Part shown: positions 33,569 to 42,966 of the stretch, in pieces | Layout: each line of letters begins with the position of its first letter | Position numbering within the stretch: the first letter of the stretch is position 1 | Source of the DNA: Haloplanus aerogenes | GTDB lineage: Archaea; Halobacteriota; Halobacteria; Halobacteriales; Haloferacaceae | Assembly: GCF_003856835.1 (NCBI RefSeq) | Contig: NZ_CP034145.1 | Coordinates: 1,798,001 to 1,862,000 of the forward strand | Length of the DNA: 64,000 bases | Direction: 5' to 3' | Notes under the pieces: model-generated | Database searches by the model: none | What the model was told of the DNA's origin: nothing | What the model saw: the letters and a program-made list of their open reading frames with translations, nothing else | Program-made: the position numbers and the translations under genes

Positions 33569-33600
33569 GTTTATGTGTCCCCGGCGAACATCCGTTGGCG
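33569..33600 (+). promoter_or_regulatory. TATA element for trpB
   Basis: gtttatg at 33569-33575 lies about 27 bases before ATG 33601. That spacing supports leaderless initiation at the ATG rather than at the in-frame TTG at 33595. Confidence 0.45.
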
Positions 33601-34752
33601 ATGGTCGATGGAACTTTCGGCGGCTACGGCGGCCGTCACGTCCCCGAAGCGCTCGAAGAGCCTCTCGAACACCTCGCGAACGCGTACGACGAGGTAGCGA
33701 CGACGGAGTCGTTCCAGGCCGACCTGCGCGACCTCCTCGAGACGTTCGCCGGGCGACCGACACCGATCTATCACGCCCGCAACCTCAGCGAGCGATACGG
33801 CGCCGACATCTACCTCAAGCGGGAGGACCTGCTCCACGGCGGCGCCCACAAGATCAACAACACGCTCGGGCAGGCGCTCCTCGCCAAGCGGGCCGGGAAA
33901 GACCGCCTCATCGCCGAGACAGGCGCCGGTCAGCACGGCACGGCGACGGCGATGGTCGGAGCGCTCCTCAACCTCGATACGGAGATTTATATGGGGAAAA
34001 AGGACGTGGAGCGCCAGAAGATGAACGTCTTCCGGATGCGGCTGATGGGCGCGACGGTCAACGAGGTGACCCGTGGCGGCGCGGGCCTCGCGGACGCCGT
34101 CGACGCCGCCCTCGAAGACATGGCCGCGAACATCGAGGACACCCACTACCTCGTCGGGAGCGTCGTCGGCCCCGATCCGTTCCCGCGGATGGTCCGTGAC
34201 TTCCAGTCGGTCATCGGCAAGGAGGCACGCCAGCAGATGCTCGACCGCACGGGGGAACTCCCCGACGCGGCCGTCGCCTGCGTCGGCGGCGGATCGAACG
34301 CCATCGGCCTGTTCCACGCCTTCCGCGACGACGACGTGGCCTTCTACGGCGCCGAAGGCGGCGGCGAGGGTGAGGGCTCCGGCCGGCACGCCGCCCCCCT
34401 CGCCGAGGGCGAGGACGAGGTCATCCACGGCATGAAGACGCGCGTGATCGGTGAGGACACGGAGGTCCACTCGGTGTCCGCCGGCCTCGACTACCCCGGC
34501 GTCGGTCCCGAACACGCCATGTTCCGGGCGGTCGGCCGCGCGGAGTACACCGCCGTCACCGACGACGAAGCGCTCGCCGCCTTCCGTGAACTCTCGGAGA
34601 CGGAGGGCATCATCCCGGCGCTCGAATCGAGTCACGGCGTGGCGCTGGCCATCGAGTTGGCCGAGGCGGGTGAGCACGACAGCATCCTCGTGAACCTCTC
34701 CGGCCGCGGCGACAAGGACATGGAGACGGCCGCGGAACACTTCGACCTCTAG
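33601..34752 (+). CDS. trpB: Tryptophan synthase beta subunit
   Basis: 383 residues. The PLP lysine is Lys84 in [19 protein letters not shown] and the phosphate-binding VGGGSNAIG are intact, and the C-terminal [11 protein letters not shown] is standard. It condenses indole with serine to tryptophan. The catalytic text is of the ordinary TrpB1 type, but no trpA or other trp gene is adjacent, unlike the usual trpCBA grouping, so it could be a second copy or work with a distant TrpA. The start was chosen at ATG 33601 from the TATA spacing. Confidence 0.88.
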   Translation: MVDGTFGGYGGRHVPEALEEPLEHLANAYDEVATTESFQADLRDLLETFAGRPTPIYHARNLSERYGADIYLKREDLLHGGAHKINNTLGQALLAKRAGKDRLIAETGAGQHGTATAMVGALLNLDTEIYMGKKDVERQKMNVFRMRLMGATVNEVTRGGAGLADAVDAALEDMAANIEDTHYLVGSVVGPDPFPRMVRDFQSVIGKEARQQMLDRTGELPDAAVACVGGGSNAIGLFHAFRDDDVAFYGAEGGGEGEGSGRHAAPLAEGEDEVIHGMKTRVIGEDTEVHSVSAGLDYPGVGPEHAMFRAVGRAEYTAVTDDEALAAFRELSETEGIIPALESSHGVALAIELAEAGEHDSILVNLSGRGDKDMETAAEHFDL

Positions 34753-35128
34753 GCCGGTTCGACCACGTTTCTCCGGTGGCTGGAGCCCCCGAACAGCCGA
34801 CGCGCTCCGTTCGCGCGACCGTCCGTCGTGTCGTCGCCGACGGATGCTCACGGAGTAAACGGTCCACAAATTTGTTTCGTCCCGCCAGACACGCGATATC
34901 AGGGTCGCACTCGCTCTCTCACGAACGGACAATTAGTAATTGGTTTTGGTTACTCTCTCGATCTGTAGTCGACGACGAACTCGGAGCTATCCCGTGGCGG
35001 TCATTAGCCACGATTATACAATAAAAGGCGTTGAAACGGATACTTCCCGGTAGGACCTGGTACGTTCTCCTCGTCATCGTTGGTGGCGCCGTGACGTAAA
35101 AACGAATGCTTATCACGCCAGATCCAGA
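34753..35128. other. 376-base spacer with AT-rich palindromes
   Basis: No gene is seen. Two palindromes stand out: ACAAATTTGT (34866-34875, perfect) and CAATTAGTAATTG (34930-34942, perfect around a central G), separated by 54 bases. Further right are a 6-bp hairpin CGTGGC/GCCACG (near 34992-35011) and AT-rich attatacaataaaa (35013-35026). A TATA-like tgcttatc lies at 35107-35114 before the HbpS-like gene. The palindromes could be operators. Confidence 0.35.
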
Positions 35129-35599
35129 ATGACCGGCCGCATGGTTCAATCCATCACTCTTGACACAGCAACGGAGTTGATCGAGGCGGCCGAGCGGAAG
35201 GCCGAGGAGATCGACAATCCGATGGTCATCACCGTCGCGAACAGCGAGGGAAACCTCGTCGCGCAACATCGGATGGACGACGCGTGGCTCGCGTCCGTCT
35301 CCATATCGCGGAACAAGGCCTACACAGCGGCAGCACTGGACACGCCAACCCACGAACTCGCCGAACCCTCCGAGCCCGGCAACTCCCTGTACGGGCTCCA
35401 GACGACCGACGAGGGTCGTCTGGTCGTCTTCGGCGGGGGCTATCCGCTGACGGACGAGGAGGGGAACGTGGTCGGCGCGTTCGGCGTCTCCGGTGGCGCG
35501 GTCGAACAGGATATGGAAGTGGCGGAAGCCGGCGTGAACCGGTGGGAAGCGATGCAGGGTAGAGACACCGAATCGTCGCTGAGCGCCGGTCCCGCGTAG
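35129..35599 (+). CDS. HbpS/GlcG-like heme-binding family protein
   Basis: 156 residues of the Haem_degrading (DUF336) family: ITLDTATELIEAAERKAEEI, then ITVANSEGNLVAQHRMDDAW and GGGYPLTDEEGNVVGAFGVSGG are the family core. Members bind heme, cobalamin or act as redox/stress sensors; the exact ligand is not readable. ATG 35141 (MVQSIT) is an alternative start and fits leaderless spacing from the TATA-like element at 35107 better than ATG 35129. No partner gene (such as glc genes or a two-component pair) is adjacent. Confidence 0.75.
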   Translation: MTGRMVQSITLDTATELIEAAERKAEEIDNPMVITVANSEGNLVAQHRMDDAWLASVSISRNKAYTAAALDTPTHELAEPSEPGNSLYGLQTTDEGRLVVFGGGYPLTDEEGNVVGAFGVSGGAVEQDMEVAEAGVNRWEAMQGRDTESSLSAGPA

Positions 35600-35745
35600 G
35601 CCGCCGCCGAACTGCCATACCACACTGCCCGACCGTTCTGCGCCCGGATCGACGGGCGTAATCGGTCGTTCGTTCTCCGACAATATTAAGTGCCTGCGAT
35701 GAACTAGGTTCTGTATAGAGCCGTTTTGCTCACTGATTCAAACCA

Positions 35746-36732
35746 ATGACCGATAGCGTACGCGGTTACACGACCGAGCGCTCACGCGCGCGCGAGAGCG
35801 AGGACGAAGCCGAGAGTACCGAGGACAGCGAACAGTTGCGATGCCCGGAGTGCGGCGGTCAGCTCGCCACGGACACCGAACACGGCGAGACGGTGTGTGC
35901 GGACTGCGGGCTCGTCGTCGAGGAAGACGAGATCGACCACGGCCCCGAGTGGCGCGCCTTCGACTCGAAGGAGAAGGACCAGAAATCACGCGTCGGCGCC
36001 CCGACGACCCAGATGATGCACGACAAGGGGCTGTCGACGAACATCGGCTGGCAGGACAAGGACGCCTACGGCAAGACGCTCTCGTCCCGTCAACGCGAGA
36101 AGATGCAGCGCCTGCGCACCTGGAACGAGCGCTTCCGCACCCGTGACTCCAAGGAACGGAACCTGAAGCAGGCGCTCGGCGAAATCGACCGGATGGCCTC
36201 CGCGCTCGGCCTCCCCGAGAACGTCCGCGAGACCGCGAGCGTGATCTACCGCCGCGCCCTCGCCGACGACCTGCTCCCCGGCCGCTCCATCGAGGGTGTC
36301 GCGACGAGCGCCCTCTACGCCGCCGCCCGGCAGGCGGGAACCCCCCGTTCGCTCGACGAAATCGCCACTGTCTCCCGTGTCGACAAGGACGAAATCGCGC
36401 GGACGTACCGCTACGTCGTCCGCGAACTCGGCCTCGAAATTCAGCCCGCGGACCCCGAGCAGTACGTCCCCCGCTTCGCCTCCGAACTCGATCTCTCCGA
36501 CGAGTCCGAACGGCGTGCGCGTGACCTGCTGAAGACGGCGAAAGATCAGGGCGTCCACAGCGGCAAGAGTCCCGTCGGCCTCGCGGCCGCCGCCATCTAC
36601 GCCGCCGCCCTGCTCACCAACGAGAAAGTGACCCAGAGCGAGGTGTCGGAAGTGGCCAACATCAGCGAAGTCACTATCCGCAACCGATACCACGAACTGC
36701 TCGAAGCCGAAGAGCAGATTCAGGTTCCCTAA
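35746..36732 (+). CDS. tfb: Transcription initiation factor IIB
   Basis: 328 residues. An acidic N-terminal tail of 30 residues is followed by the zinc ribbon with Cys33, Cys36, Cys51 and Cys54 (CPECGG, CADCG), the B-finger region HGPEWRAFDSKEKDQKSRVG, and two cyclin-like repeats (about 130-225 and 228-328). TFB recruits RNA polymerase to TBP-bound promoters. Haloarchaea carry several TFBs; this one has all standard parts. AT-rich aatatta at 35684-35690 lies upstream. Its stop overlaps the stop of a small convergent ORF. Confidence 0.92.
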   Translation: MTDSVRGYTTERSRARESEDEAESTEDSEQLRCPECGGQLATDTEHGETVCADCGLVVEEDEIDHGPEWRAFDSKEKDQKSRVGAPTTQMMHDKGLSTNIGWQDKDAYGKTLSSRQREKMQRLRTWNERFRTRDSKERNLKQALGEIDRMASALGLPENVRETASVIYRRALADDLLPGRSIEGVATSALYAAARQAGTPRSLDEIATVSRVDKDEIARTYRYVVRELGLEIQPADPEQYVPRFASELDLSDESERRARDLLKTAKDQGVHSGKSPVGLAAAAIYAAALLTNEKVTQSEVSEVANISEVTIRNRYHELLEAEEQIQVP

Positions 36733-36881
36733 TTCTTCTCGCGCTCTATCGTCACCGGCACGTCGGGCGGGAGGATGATCGTGGTTTCGTCACCCGACAG
36801 ATCGATCTCGATCGTCCCGACCGTCGACTCGACGGGGACGATGCGGTCCAACTGATCGTCAGTAATGCGTACGTGACTCAC
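36729..36881 (-). CDS. Candidate small protein (50 aa) convergent with tfb
   Basis: A GTG-initiated frame (MSHVRITDDQLDRIVPVEST...) ends IILPPDVPVTIEREKN, with alternating beta-type residues and acidic character like real haloarchaeal proteins. Its TAG overlaps the tfb TAA (CTAA at 36729-36732), a pattern also seen at other convergent pairs here. I recognise no family. The longer open frame upstream is a shadow of the NUDIX gene. Confidence 0.5.
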   Translation of the reverse strand: MSHVRITDDQLDRIVPVESTVGTIEIDLSGDETTIILPPDVPVTIEREKN

Positions 36882-36969
36882 GGTGGAGGGCACCTGCCGG
36901 CATATCCACCCCACCCATGAAAAAAGTGCGCGTCGGAAAGTCGATACGCCCGGCAGTCTACTACCGCGC

Positions 36970-37446
36970 ATGGAGACGACTCGGCATTTCACCGCGACGG
37001 TGTATCTCGTTGCCGACGGTGCGACGGCGCTCCACGACCACCCTCGCCTCGGCATCCGCCTGCCCCCCGGCGGCCACATCGACCGCGCCGAACTCCCCCA
37101 CGAGGCGGCGCTCCGCGAGGCCCGCGAGGAGACCGGATTGGAGCCGACGCTCCTGACCGACCACGACGACGTGCGCTCCGATACTGCGCGGGCCATCCCC
37201 CGTCCGCGGCACCTGATGCTCGCGGACGTGAACATCTGTGGTGACGAGGTGGGCCACCAGCACATCGACCACGTCTTCTACGCCACCGTCGAACGCCGCG
37301 ACATCGACCCCGCACCGGACGAACCGGGCGCAGACGCGTGGGCGTGGTACGATCCCGACGCGCTCCGTGCCGCCGACGTGGACCCCGACGTGCGGGAGCT
37401 AGGGATCGAAGCCATCGAGACGGCCGTCGAGGCGGCGAGCGACTAG
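36970..37446 (+). CDS. NUDIX hydrolase
   Basis: 158 residues. The Nudix box is complete at residues 35-57: Gly35, Glu41, Arg49-Glu50, Glu53-Glu54 and Gly56 (GHIDRAE...REAREETGL), which binds the metal that cleaves a nucleoside diphosphate linkage. The substrate could be a damaged nucleotide, NADH or a sugar nucleotide. ATG 36970 starts the fold (HFTATVYLV). Its TAG overlaps the TAG of the convergent asparagine-synthase-like gene. Confidence 0.82.
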   Translation: METTRHFTATVYLVADGATALHDHPRLGIRLPPGGHIDRAELPHEAALREAREETGLEPTLLTDHDDVRSDTARAIPRPRHLMLADVNICGDEVGHQHIDHVFYATVERRDIDPAPDEPGADAWAWYDPDALRAADVDPDVRELGIEAIETAVEAASD

Positions 37447-38522
37447 CAGAGCGACCGGATGTACTGCCCAAGGTGGTCGTCCATCCGGCGCTTGTAGCCG
37501 GCCTGCCGGGCGAGGCGGTCGAGTTCGCGCGAGACCAGACTGCCGTACTGCACGGCCTTCTTGTCCGCCGTGACGACCGATTCGGGGAGGCGGTCACGGG
37601 CTGCCAGCCGGAGCGCGACCTTGCGTTCCGTCCCCGTCGCGAGGAGGTGATCCGGGAGTGGCAGCGCCGCCGTGACGACGGCGTCGGTGAGGAAGGGGGT
37701 GATCGGCTCGACGCCCGCTGCCCGGAGCACGAGCGTATCGCGCTCCAACTGACTGGGGAGGCTCCCGATCACCTCCCGGGTCGCACCGCGGACCGTCGTC
37801 GCGTCCACCCGGTCGTCGTCGGCCGGATCGACCACCTTCGCGTAGCCGCCGAAGAGTTCGTCGGCCCCCTGCCCGACGGCGAGGCGGTCGAAACCGTCCG
37901 CCGCGGCGCGTTCCGCGACGAGATAGAGGGGAAGTGCGATGCACACGTCCATCGCGTTGGTCCGGCCCGTCGCGGTCACCACCTCGGGAACGGCCCGTTC
38001 AAGGTCGGCGTGGTCGAGGTCGACAATGCGGAGGTCGCGGTCCATCGCGTCGGCCGCTGCCCGTGCCGCTTCCACGTCGTGCGAGTCGGGAAAGCCGACG
38101 ACGTAGCAAGGGGCGTCGGGCGCGCCTGTGGCGACGAGTCCTGAGTCGACGCCGCCGGAGAAGGCGATAGCGAGGCCGTCGCCACCGAGGTCGGTCAGCG
38201 AGTCGTCGAGGGCGTCGCGGAGGGCGTCGACGGCGGCCGCGTCGTCCGTCGCGACCGGCGGATCGGGTAGCGACCAGACGCGGCGGTCGGTGCCGTCGGA
38301 ATTGCGGACGTGGCCCGCGGGCACCGGAGACGGGTCGCCGTCTACGTCGGCCGGTGCGAAGCCCCAGTCGTTGGGCGTGCCGAAGACTGGCTGGCGGCCG
38401 AGTACGTCACGGACGAGACGCCCTTCGAGTTCGCCGGCGAAGCCGCTCGTACCGGGGAGTGAATCTCCGGAGTCGAGAGCGCGGCGAACCGTCGCCACGT
38501 CGGCGCCGCGAATCCGGGTCAC
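37443..38522 (-). CDS. Asparagine-synthase-like amidotransferase with reduced N-terminal domain
   Basis: 359 residues. The C-terminal synthetase domain has the PP-loop AFSGGVDSGL (SGGVDS, 122-127), GFPDSHD, and VGQGADELFGGY, as in AsnB. The N-terminal region (about 1-95) is much shorter than the normal glutaminase domain; LVRDVLGRQPVFG resembles part of that fold, but the catalytic Cys2 is missing (it starts MTRIRG). It may use free ammonia or another amide donor, or adenylate a different acid. GTG 38522 overlaps the PHP gene stop (GTGA), indicating coupled translation. Confidence 0.8.
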   Translation of the reverse strand: MTRIRGADVATVRRALDSGDSLPGTSGFAGELEGRLVRDVLGRQPVFGTPNDWGFAPADVDGDPSPVPAGHVRNSDGTDRRVWSLPDPPVATDDAAAVDALRDALDDSLTDLGGDGLAIAFSGGVDSGLVATGAPDAPCYVVGFPDSHDVEAARAAADAMDRDLRIVDLDHADLERAVPEVVTATGRTNAMDVCIALPLYLVAERAAADGFDRLAVGQGADELFGGYAKVVDPADDDRVDATTVRGATREVIGSLPSQLERDTLVLRAAGVEPITPFLTDAVVTAALPLPDHLLATGTERKVALRLAARDRLPESVVTADKKAVQYGSLVSRELDRLARQAGYKRRMDDHLGQYIRSLC

Positions 38523-39202
38523 AGCAAGTCGCCGAGTGCGCGCACGAGTCGGCGTTTCGCGCCGCCCGCGGCCTGTCGGAAGCTGATCCGCCACGGCGTG
38601 CGACGCCCGACGACGCTCGTTCGACCGGCGGCGATGGCGTCGAGGATGCTCTCGGCCGTCCGCTCGTCGGCGTCGACTTCGGTGATCGCCTGCCCGACCA
38701 TCTCCGCGATGTGCGCGTCGCTGCCGGCGGTCATCGGGAGGTCGTGGAAGGCGGCGAAGCGTTCCGCTTTCCGGTTGGCACGGCCGGTGAGGAGGCGGGA
38801 GTTGTACACCTCGATGGCGTCGGCGCTCGCGAGCGTCGCCGCCGAGATGTGGGGCGCGACGCCGTGGCGGGAGGACTGGAACGGGTGGGGAACGACGGCG
38901 ATGCCTCCCTGTTCGTGGATGCGGTCGAGCGTCGCCTCGAAGGAGAGACCGGCCGGAATCGCCTCACGGACGCCGAACGCGAGGACGTGACCGACGGCGG
39001 TCGTGATCTCCATGCCCGGGATGCCGATCAGGCCGTACTCCGGGGCCTGCTCGACCGCGTCGAGGCTGGCGTCGATCTCGTCGTGGTCAGTGACGGCGAT
39101 GGCGTCGAGACCCACGGAAGCCGCCTGTTCGAGCAGGTGGTCGACCGGGTCCCGGCCGTCGTGTGACAGCGACGAGTGCGTGTGCAACTCGACCGATAAC
39201 AC
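38519..39202 (-). CDS. PHP-domain phosphoesterase
   Basis: 227 residues with the PHP metal ligands in order: His7 and His9 (ELHTHS), Asp39-His40 (VTDHDE), Glu65 (GMEIT), His106 (VPHPF), and Asp162/His164 (GSDAHI). Related to the RNase AM/TrpH-type PHP proteins that hydrolyse nucleotide or oligonucleotide phosphates; exact substrate unknown. GTG 39202 starts directly at the first strand. It overlaps and probably is cotranscribed with the AsnB-like gene, an unusual pairing. Confidence 0.82.
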   Translation of the reverse strand: MLSVELHTHSSLSHDGRDPVDHLLEQAASVGLDAIAVTDHDEIDASLDAVEQAPEYGLIGIPGMEITTAVGHVLAFGVREAIPAGLSFEATLDRIHEQGGIAVVPHPFQSSRHGVAPHISAATLASADAIEVYNSRLLTGRANRKAERFAAFHDLPMTAGSDAHIAEMVGQAITEVDADERTAESILDAIAAGRTSVVGRRTPWRISFRQAAGGAKRRLVRALGDLL

Positions 39203-39304
39203 ACGCGGACGGTCGGTACGGGCAGTAAAAAGCGCGCCGATCCTGTGAAGCCGATAGCGGCCGATGGAAAGACATTACCTCCACAGCGTGAAAGACGGAG
39301 ACGA

Positions 39305-41422
39305 ATGAGCCTGTCCGATCCGGACCACGACCTCGTCGCCGCCGAACTCGGGCGGGACCCCACGCCCGCCGAGGCGGCGCTCTTCGAGAACCTCTGGAGC
39401 GAACACTGCGCCTACCGGTCGTCCCGCCCACTGCTGTCGGCGTTCGACAGCGAGGCCGAACAGGTCGTCATCGGTCCCGGCGACGACGCCGCCGTCGTCG
39501 CCTTGCCGACCTACGACGACGGCGAGGAGACGTACGTCGCCATGGGTATCGAGAGCCACAACCACCCCTCCTACGTCGACCCGTACGACGGCGCCGCGAC
39601 CGGCGTCGGCGGCATCGTCCGCGACATCCTCTCGATGGGTGCCTACCCCATCGCGCTGACCGATTCCCTCTATTTCGGCGGATTCGATCGTGAACACTCC
39701 CGCTACCTGTTCGAAGGAGTGGTGGAAGGCATCGCGGACTACGGCAACGCCATCGGCGTGCCCACGGTGGGTGGCAGCGTCGAGTTCCACGACGACTACG
39801 AGGGCAACCCGCTGGTGAACGTCGCCTGCGTCGGCCTCGTCACGCCGGATCGACTGGTCACCGCGGAGGCCCAGACCCCGGGCAACAAACTCGTCCTCGT
39901 CGGCAACGCCACCGGCCGCGACGGCCTCGGCGGCGCCTCCTTCGCCAGCGAGGACCTGAGCGAGGACGCCGAGACTGAGGACCGCCCCGCGGTGCAGGTG
40001 GGCGACCCCTACACGGAGAAACTCCTCATCGAGGCCAACGAGGCACTGGTCGACGAGGACCTGATCCGCGCCGCCCGCGACCTCGGTGCCGCGGGACTCG
40101 GCGGCGCCTCCAGCGAACTCGTCGCCAAGGGGGGACTGGGTGCCGAGATCGAACTCGACGCGGTCCACCAACGGGAGCCGAACATGTCCGCGCTGGAGAT
40201 TCTGCTCGCCGAATCGCAGGAGCGGATGTGTTACGAGGTGCGTCCCGAGGACGTGGCACGTGTCGAGGAAATTGCCGAGCGCTACGACCTCGGTTGTTCG
40301 GTCATCGGCGAGGTGCGAGAGGGCAACTACGTCTGTACCTTTGAAGGTGAGACGGTCGTCGACGTGCCCGCGCACTTCCTCGCGGAGGGCGCGCCGATGA
40401 ACGACCTGCCGATGGAGGAACCGGTCGAGGCGAGCCGCGACCTCCCCGACGCGGACCTGGAGGCGGCGTTCGACACCGTCGTGAGCAGTCCGAACACCGC
40501 GAGCAAGGAGTGGGTCTACCGCCAGTACGACCACGAGGTCGGCGCGCGGACGGCGCGCCGACCTGGCGACGACGCCGCGATCATGGCGATCCGCGAAGCC
40601 GGCACGGGACTGGCACTCTCGGCCGGCGCGATTCCGGCGTGGACGGACGCGAACCCCTACGACGGCGCCCGCGCGGTGGCGCTGGAGAACGCGACCAACC
40701 TCGCGGCGAAGGGCGCGAGTCCCCACGCCGCAGTCGACTGCCTCAACGGTGGCAACCCGGAGAAACCGGACGTGTACGGCGGCTTCGGCGCCATCGTCGA
40801 CGGTCTCGCGGACATGTGCCGCGACCTCTCGGTGCCCGTCGTCGGCGGCAACGTCTCCCTGTACAACGACTCCGCCGCCGGCCCCATCCCGCCGACGCCG
40901 ACGGTGGCGATGATCGGCGTCCGCGAGGGCTACGACGCGCCGCCGCTGACCGTCTCGGGCGAGGGATCGCTCCTCGAAGTCGGCGCACGCGGTAGTGCGC
41001 TCGGCGGGTCGACGTATCTCGCCACGCAGGGCGGCAGCGACGGCTTCCCGGACCTCCCCGCCGATCCGACGGCGACGGTCGACGCCGTCCGAGCGGTCGC
41101 CAATCTCGACTCGACGCTCGCTACCCACGACGTGAGCCACGGCGGCCTCGCGGTGACGCTGGCCGAGATGGTCGGCGAGGCCGGGATCAGTGCGACGGTC
41201 GAGAGCGTCGAGGTGCTGTTCGACGAGACGCCCGGGCGGATCGTCGTCGAGACGACCGATCCCGAAGCGGTACAGGACGCCGCCGGCGACGTGCCCGTCC
41301 GTGACCTCGGTGCAGCGACGGCCGACGGCGAACTGACGCTCTCGGTCGGCGAGGAGCGACTCACGCGGGACGCGGGGACGATCCGCGACCTGCGCGACGT
41401 GATCGAGCGGGAATTAGAGTAG
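39305..41422 (+). CDS. purL: Phosphoribosylformylglycinamidine synthase subunit PurL
   Basis: 705 residues, the small-type PurL of archaea and Gram-positives. [40 protein letters not shown] and [14 protein letters not shown] are the family motifs. It uses ATP and ammonia from PurQ to make FGAM in purine synthesis; purS and purQ are not in the window. ATG 39305 was chosen over an in-frame upstream start because it begins exactly at [16 protein letters not shown]. Its stop lies inside a long perfect inverted repeat shared with the convergent small gene. Confidence 0.92.
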   Translation: MSLSDPDHDLVAAELGRDPTPAEAALFENLWSEHCAYRSSRPLLSAFDSEAEQVVIGPGDDAAVVALPTYDDGEETYVAMGIESHNHPSYVDPYDGAATGVGGIVRDILSMGAYPIALTDSLYFGGFDREHSRYLFEGVVEGIADYGNAIGVPTVGGSVEFHDDYEGNPLVNVACVGLVTPDRLVTAEAQTPGNKLVLVGNATGRDGLGGASFASEDLSEDAETEDRPAVQVGDPYTEKLLIEANEALVDEDLIRAARDLGAAGLGGASSELVAKGGLGAEIELDAVHQREPNMSALEILLAESQERMCYEVRPEDVARVEEIAERYDLGCSVIGEVREGNYVCTFEGETVVDVPAHFLAEGAPMNDLPMEEPVEASRDLPDADLEAAFDTVVSSPNTASKEWVYRQYDHEVGARTARRPGDDAAIMAIREAGTGLALSAGAIPAWTDANPYDGARAVALENATNLAAKGASPHAAVDCLNGGNPEKPDVYGGFGAIVDGLADMCRDLSVPVVGGNVSLYNDSAAGPIPPTPTVAMIGVREGYDAPPLTVSGEGSLLEVGARGSALGGSTYLATQGGSDGFPDLPADPTATVDAVRAVANLDSTLATHDVSHGGLAVTLAEMVGEAGISATVESVEVLFDETPGRIVVETTDPEAVQDAAGDVPVRDLGAATADGELTLSVGEERLTRDAGTIRDLRDVIERELE

Positions 41423-41496
41423 CGTTCGAAAGTCATCCCACACCCGTTCGCGAGACTGTGTGCGAGGGTGTGCGGGCAGTTTCGAACGCTACTCTA
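41415..41496. terminator. 17-bp perfect inverted repeat across two convergent stop codons
   Basis: Left arm 41415-41431 (tagagtagcgttcgaaa) and right arm 41480-41496 are exact reverse complements, with 48 bases between. The left arm contains the purL stop (41420-41422); the right arm contains the stop of the convergent small gene (41494-41496). Inside, CCCACACCC and GGGTGTG-type arms form a second stem. It is the strongest inverted repeat noticed in the window and should act as a bidirectional terminator. Confidence 0.7.
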
Positions 41497-41667
41497 GAAC
41501 AGGAGCGGCAGCCCGAACGTTACGGCGAGACCGACGAGGAGGACGACGAAACCGATCCCGACTTGGCTGGTCGTGAAGTCCTGCATCGGCGAGGTGACGC
41601 GCCCCTCTTCCTCGTCGCCGTGGGGGTAGTCTTCGTGGTCCGCGTGGTCGTCGTGTGAATCGTCCAT
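41494..41667 (-). CDS. Small membrane protein with His/Asp-rich N-terminus
   Basis: 57 residues starting MDDSHDDHADHEDYPHG, then RVTSPMQDFTTSQVGIGF and one hydrophobic helix VVLLVGLAVTFGLPLLF ending at the stop. From memory it resembles a haloarchaeal family of short single-helix proteins (DUF7550-like). The His/Asp-rich cytoplasmic or external tail could bind metal; that is only inference. It is too short for most automatic calls but has good codon usage and a clear ATG. Its stop is embedded in the inverted repeat with purL. Confidence 0.75.
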   Translation of the reverse strand: MDDSHDDHADHEDYPHGDEEEGRVTSPMQDFTTSQVGIGFVVLLVGLAVTFGLPLLF

Positions 41668-42104
41668 ACGCGTCCCTGACGTGCGGCGTTACAAAAAGAC
41701 TCCTGAATGGGGCGAGCGTGCCTGCGCCGGCGACTCGCCGTGGGCGCTGCCCGGGTCGCGTCGGCGGACGCGGTCGCCCCACCGAGACGGCCCGTCGGTG
41801 GTCCATGGCTTCGGCCCCCTCGTCGATGCGGAACGAACGGGCGGTGTCGTCTCGGTGAGGCGGCCGGGTACGATGCCCGGTGGTCGCGCCTCGGGGTTGT
41901 CTCGGCTCTCGGTAGCGTGATCGGGGTCGTTCGTGTGACCGCGCTCGACCGCGCGTCGATATCCGCACGGATCGACGCGGTCGTGTGCCGATCGGTGCCC
42001 ACTCGAAAGAGTCTACGCTCGAACGCGTTCGTGACGGGACCTCCATCCACCCACCGTCGTGTCGGACCGCTTTTGGGCGACGACGGTGTACGAACCGACA
42101 TCGC
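41668..42104. other. 437-base spacer with several strong hairpins, candidate structured RNA
   Basis: No convincing ORF. Perfect or near-perfect stems are CCACCGA/TCGGTGG (41779-41801), GCCGGGTA/TGCCCGGT with loop CGA and wobble pairs (41863-41881) and a 12-bp stem with a 2-nt bulge, CGACCGCG..TCGA (41946-41983). I compared it with SRP and RNase P RNA signatures and found no match. It could be an unannotated RNA or a long regulatory region before hisF. Confidence 0.4.
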
Positions 42105-42920
42105 ATGGCCGTAACCAAGCGCATCATCCCCTGTATCGACGTGGATATCGACGAGGACGGCAACGCGGCGGTGTACACCGGCGTCAACTTCGAAAATCTG
42201 GAGTACACGGGTGATCCGGTCGAGATGGCCCGCGAGTACAACGAGGCGGGCGCCGACGAGTTCGTCTTCCTCGACATCACGGCCAGTGCCGAGGGGCGCG
42301 AGACGATGCTCCACGTCGTCGAGCAGATTGCGGACGAGGTGTTCATCCCCCTCACTGTCGGCGGCGGCATCCGCACCCGCGACGACATCAAGGAGACGCT
42401 CCGCGCTGGCGCGGACAAGGTGTCCATCAACACGGCGGCCATCGAGAATCCGGACCTCGTCGACGCCGGCGCCGCCGCGTTCGGAAGCCAGTGCATCGTC
42501 ATCAGCGTCGACGCCCGGCGGCGCTACGACGAGGACGGCGAGTATTACGAGCAGGTCGACGGCGAGTCCTGCTGGTTCGAGTGTACGATCAAGGGCGGCC
42601 GCGAGGGCACCGGTGTCGACGTGGTGGAGTGGGCACGGGAGGTCGAATCCCGCGGCGCGGGCGAACTGTTCGTCAACTCCATCGACGCCGACGGGACGAA
42701 AGACGGCTACGACATCCCGCTCACCCGGGCGGTGTGTGAAAACGTCTCGACGCCCGTCATCGCCTCGTCGGGGTGTGGCGGCCCCGAGGACACCTACGAG
42801 GTGTTCACCGAGGCCGGCGCGGACGCGGCGCTCGCGGCCTCCATCTTCCACTTCGACGAGTACACCATCCGCGAAGTGAAAGAGTACCTCGACGAACGCG
42901 GCGTGCCGGTTCGGCTGTAG
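42105..42920 (+). CDS. hisF: Imidazole glycerol phosphate synthase subunit HisF
   Basis: 271 residues forming a (beta-alpha)8 barrel: RIIPCIDVD at the N-terminus carries the catalytic aspartate (Asp12), [10 protein letters not shown] binds phosphate, and SVDARR holds the second acid. The C-terminal [15 protein letters not shown] is standard. It makes IGP and AICAR with HisH; hisH is not adjacent. Start ATG is clear. In many haloarchaea hisF stands apart from other his genes, as here. Confidence 0.93.
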   Translation: MAVTKRIIPCIDVDIDEDGNAAVYTGVNFENLEYTGDPVEMAREYNEAGADEFVFLDITASAEGRETMLHVVEQIADEVFIPLTVGGGIRTRDDIKETLRAGADKVSINTAAIENPDLVDAGAAAFGSQCIVISVDARRRYDEDGEYYEQVDGESCWFECTIKGGREGTGVDVVEWAREVESRGAGELFVNSIDADGTKDGYDIPLTRAVCENVSTPVIASSGCGGPEDTYEVFTEAGADAALAASIFHFDEYTIREVKEYLDERGVPVRL

Positions 42921-42966
42921 GGGTCCGACCGACAGAGTTTACGGCCCCGCGTCGACAGTCGCTCCC

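Noticed and set aside
39275-41140. 621-codon minus-strand frame over purL
   Set aside because: purL has full family motifs; the opposite frame has none.
41668-42104. Signal recognition particle RNA or RNase P RNA before hisF
   Set aside because: The spacer is structured, but I could not find the conserved SRP helix 8 pattern or the RNase P core sequences on either strand.
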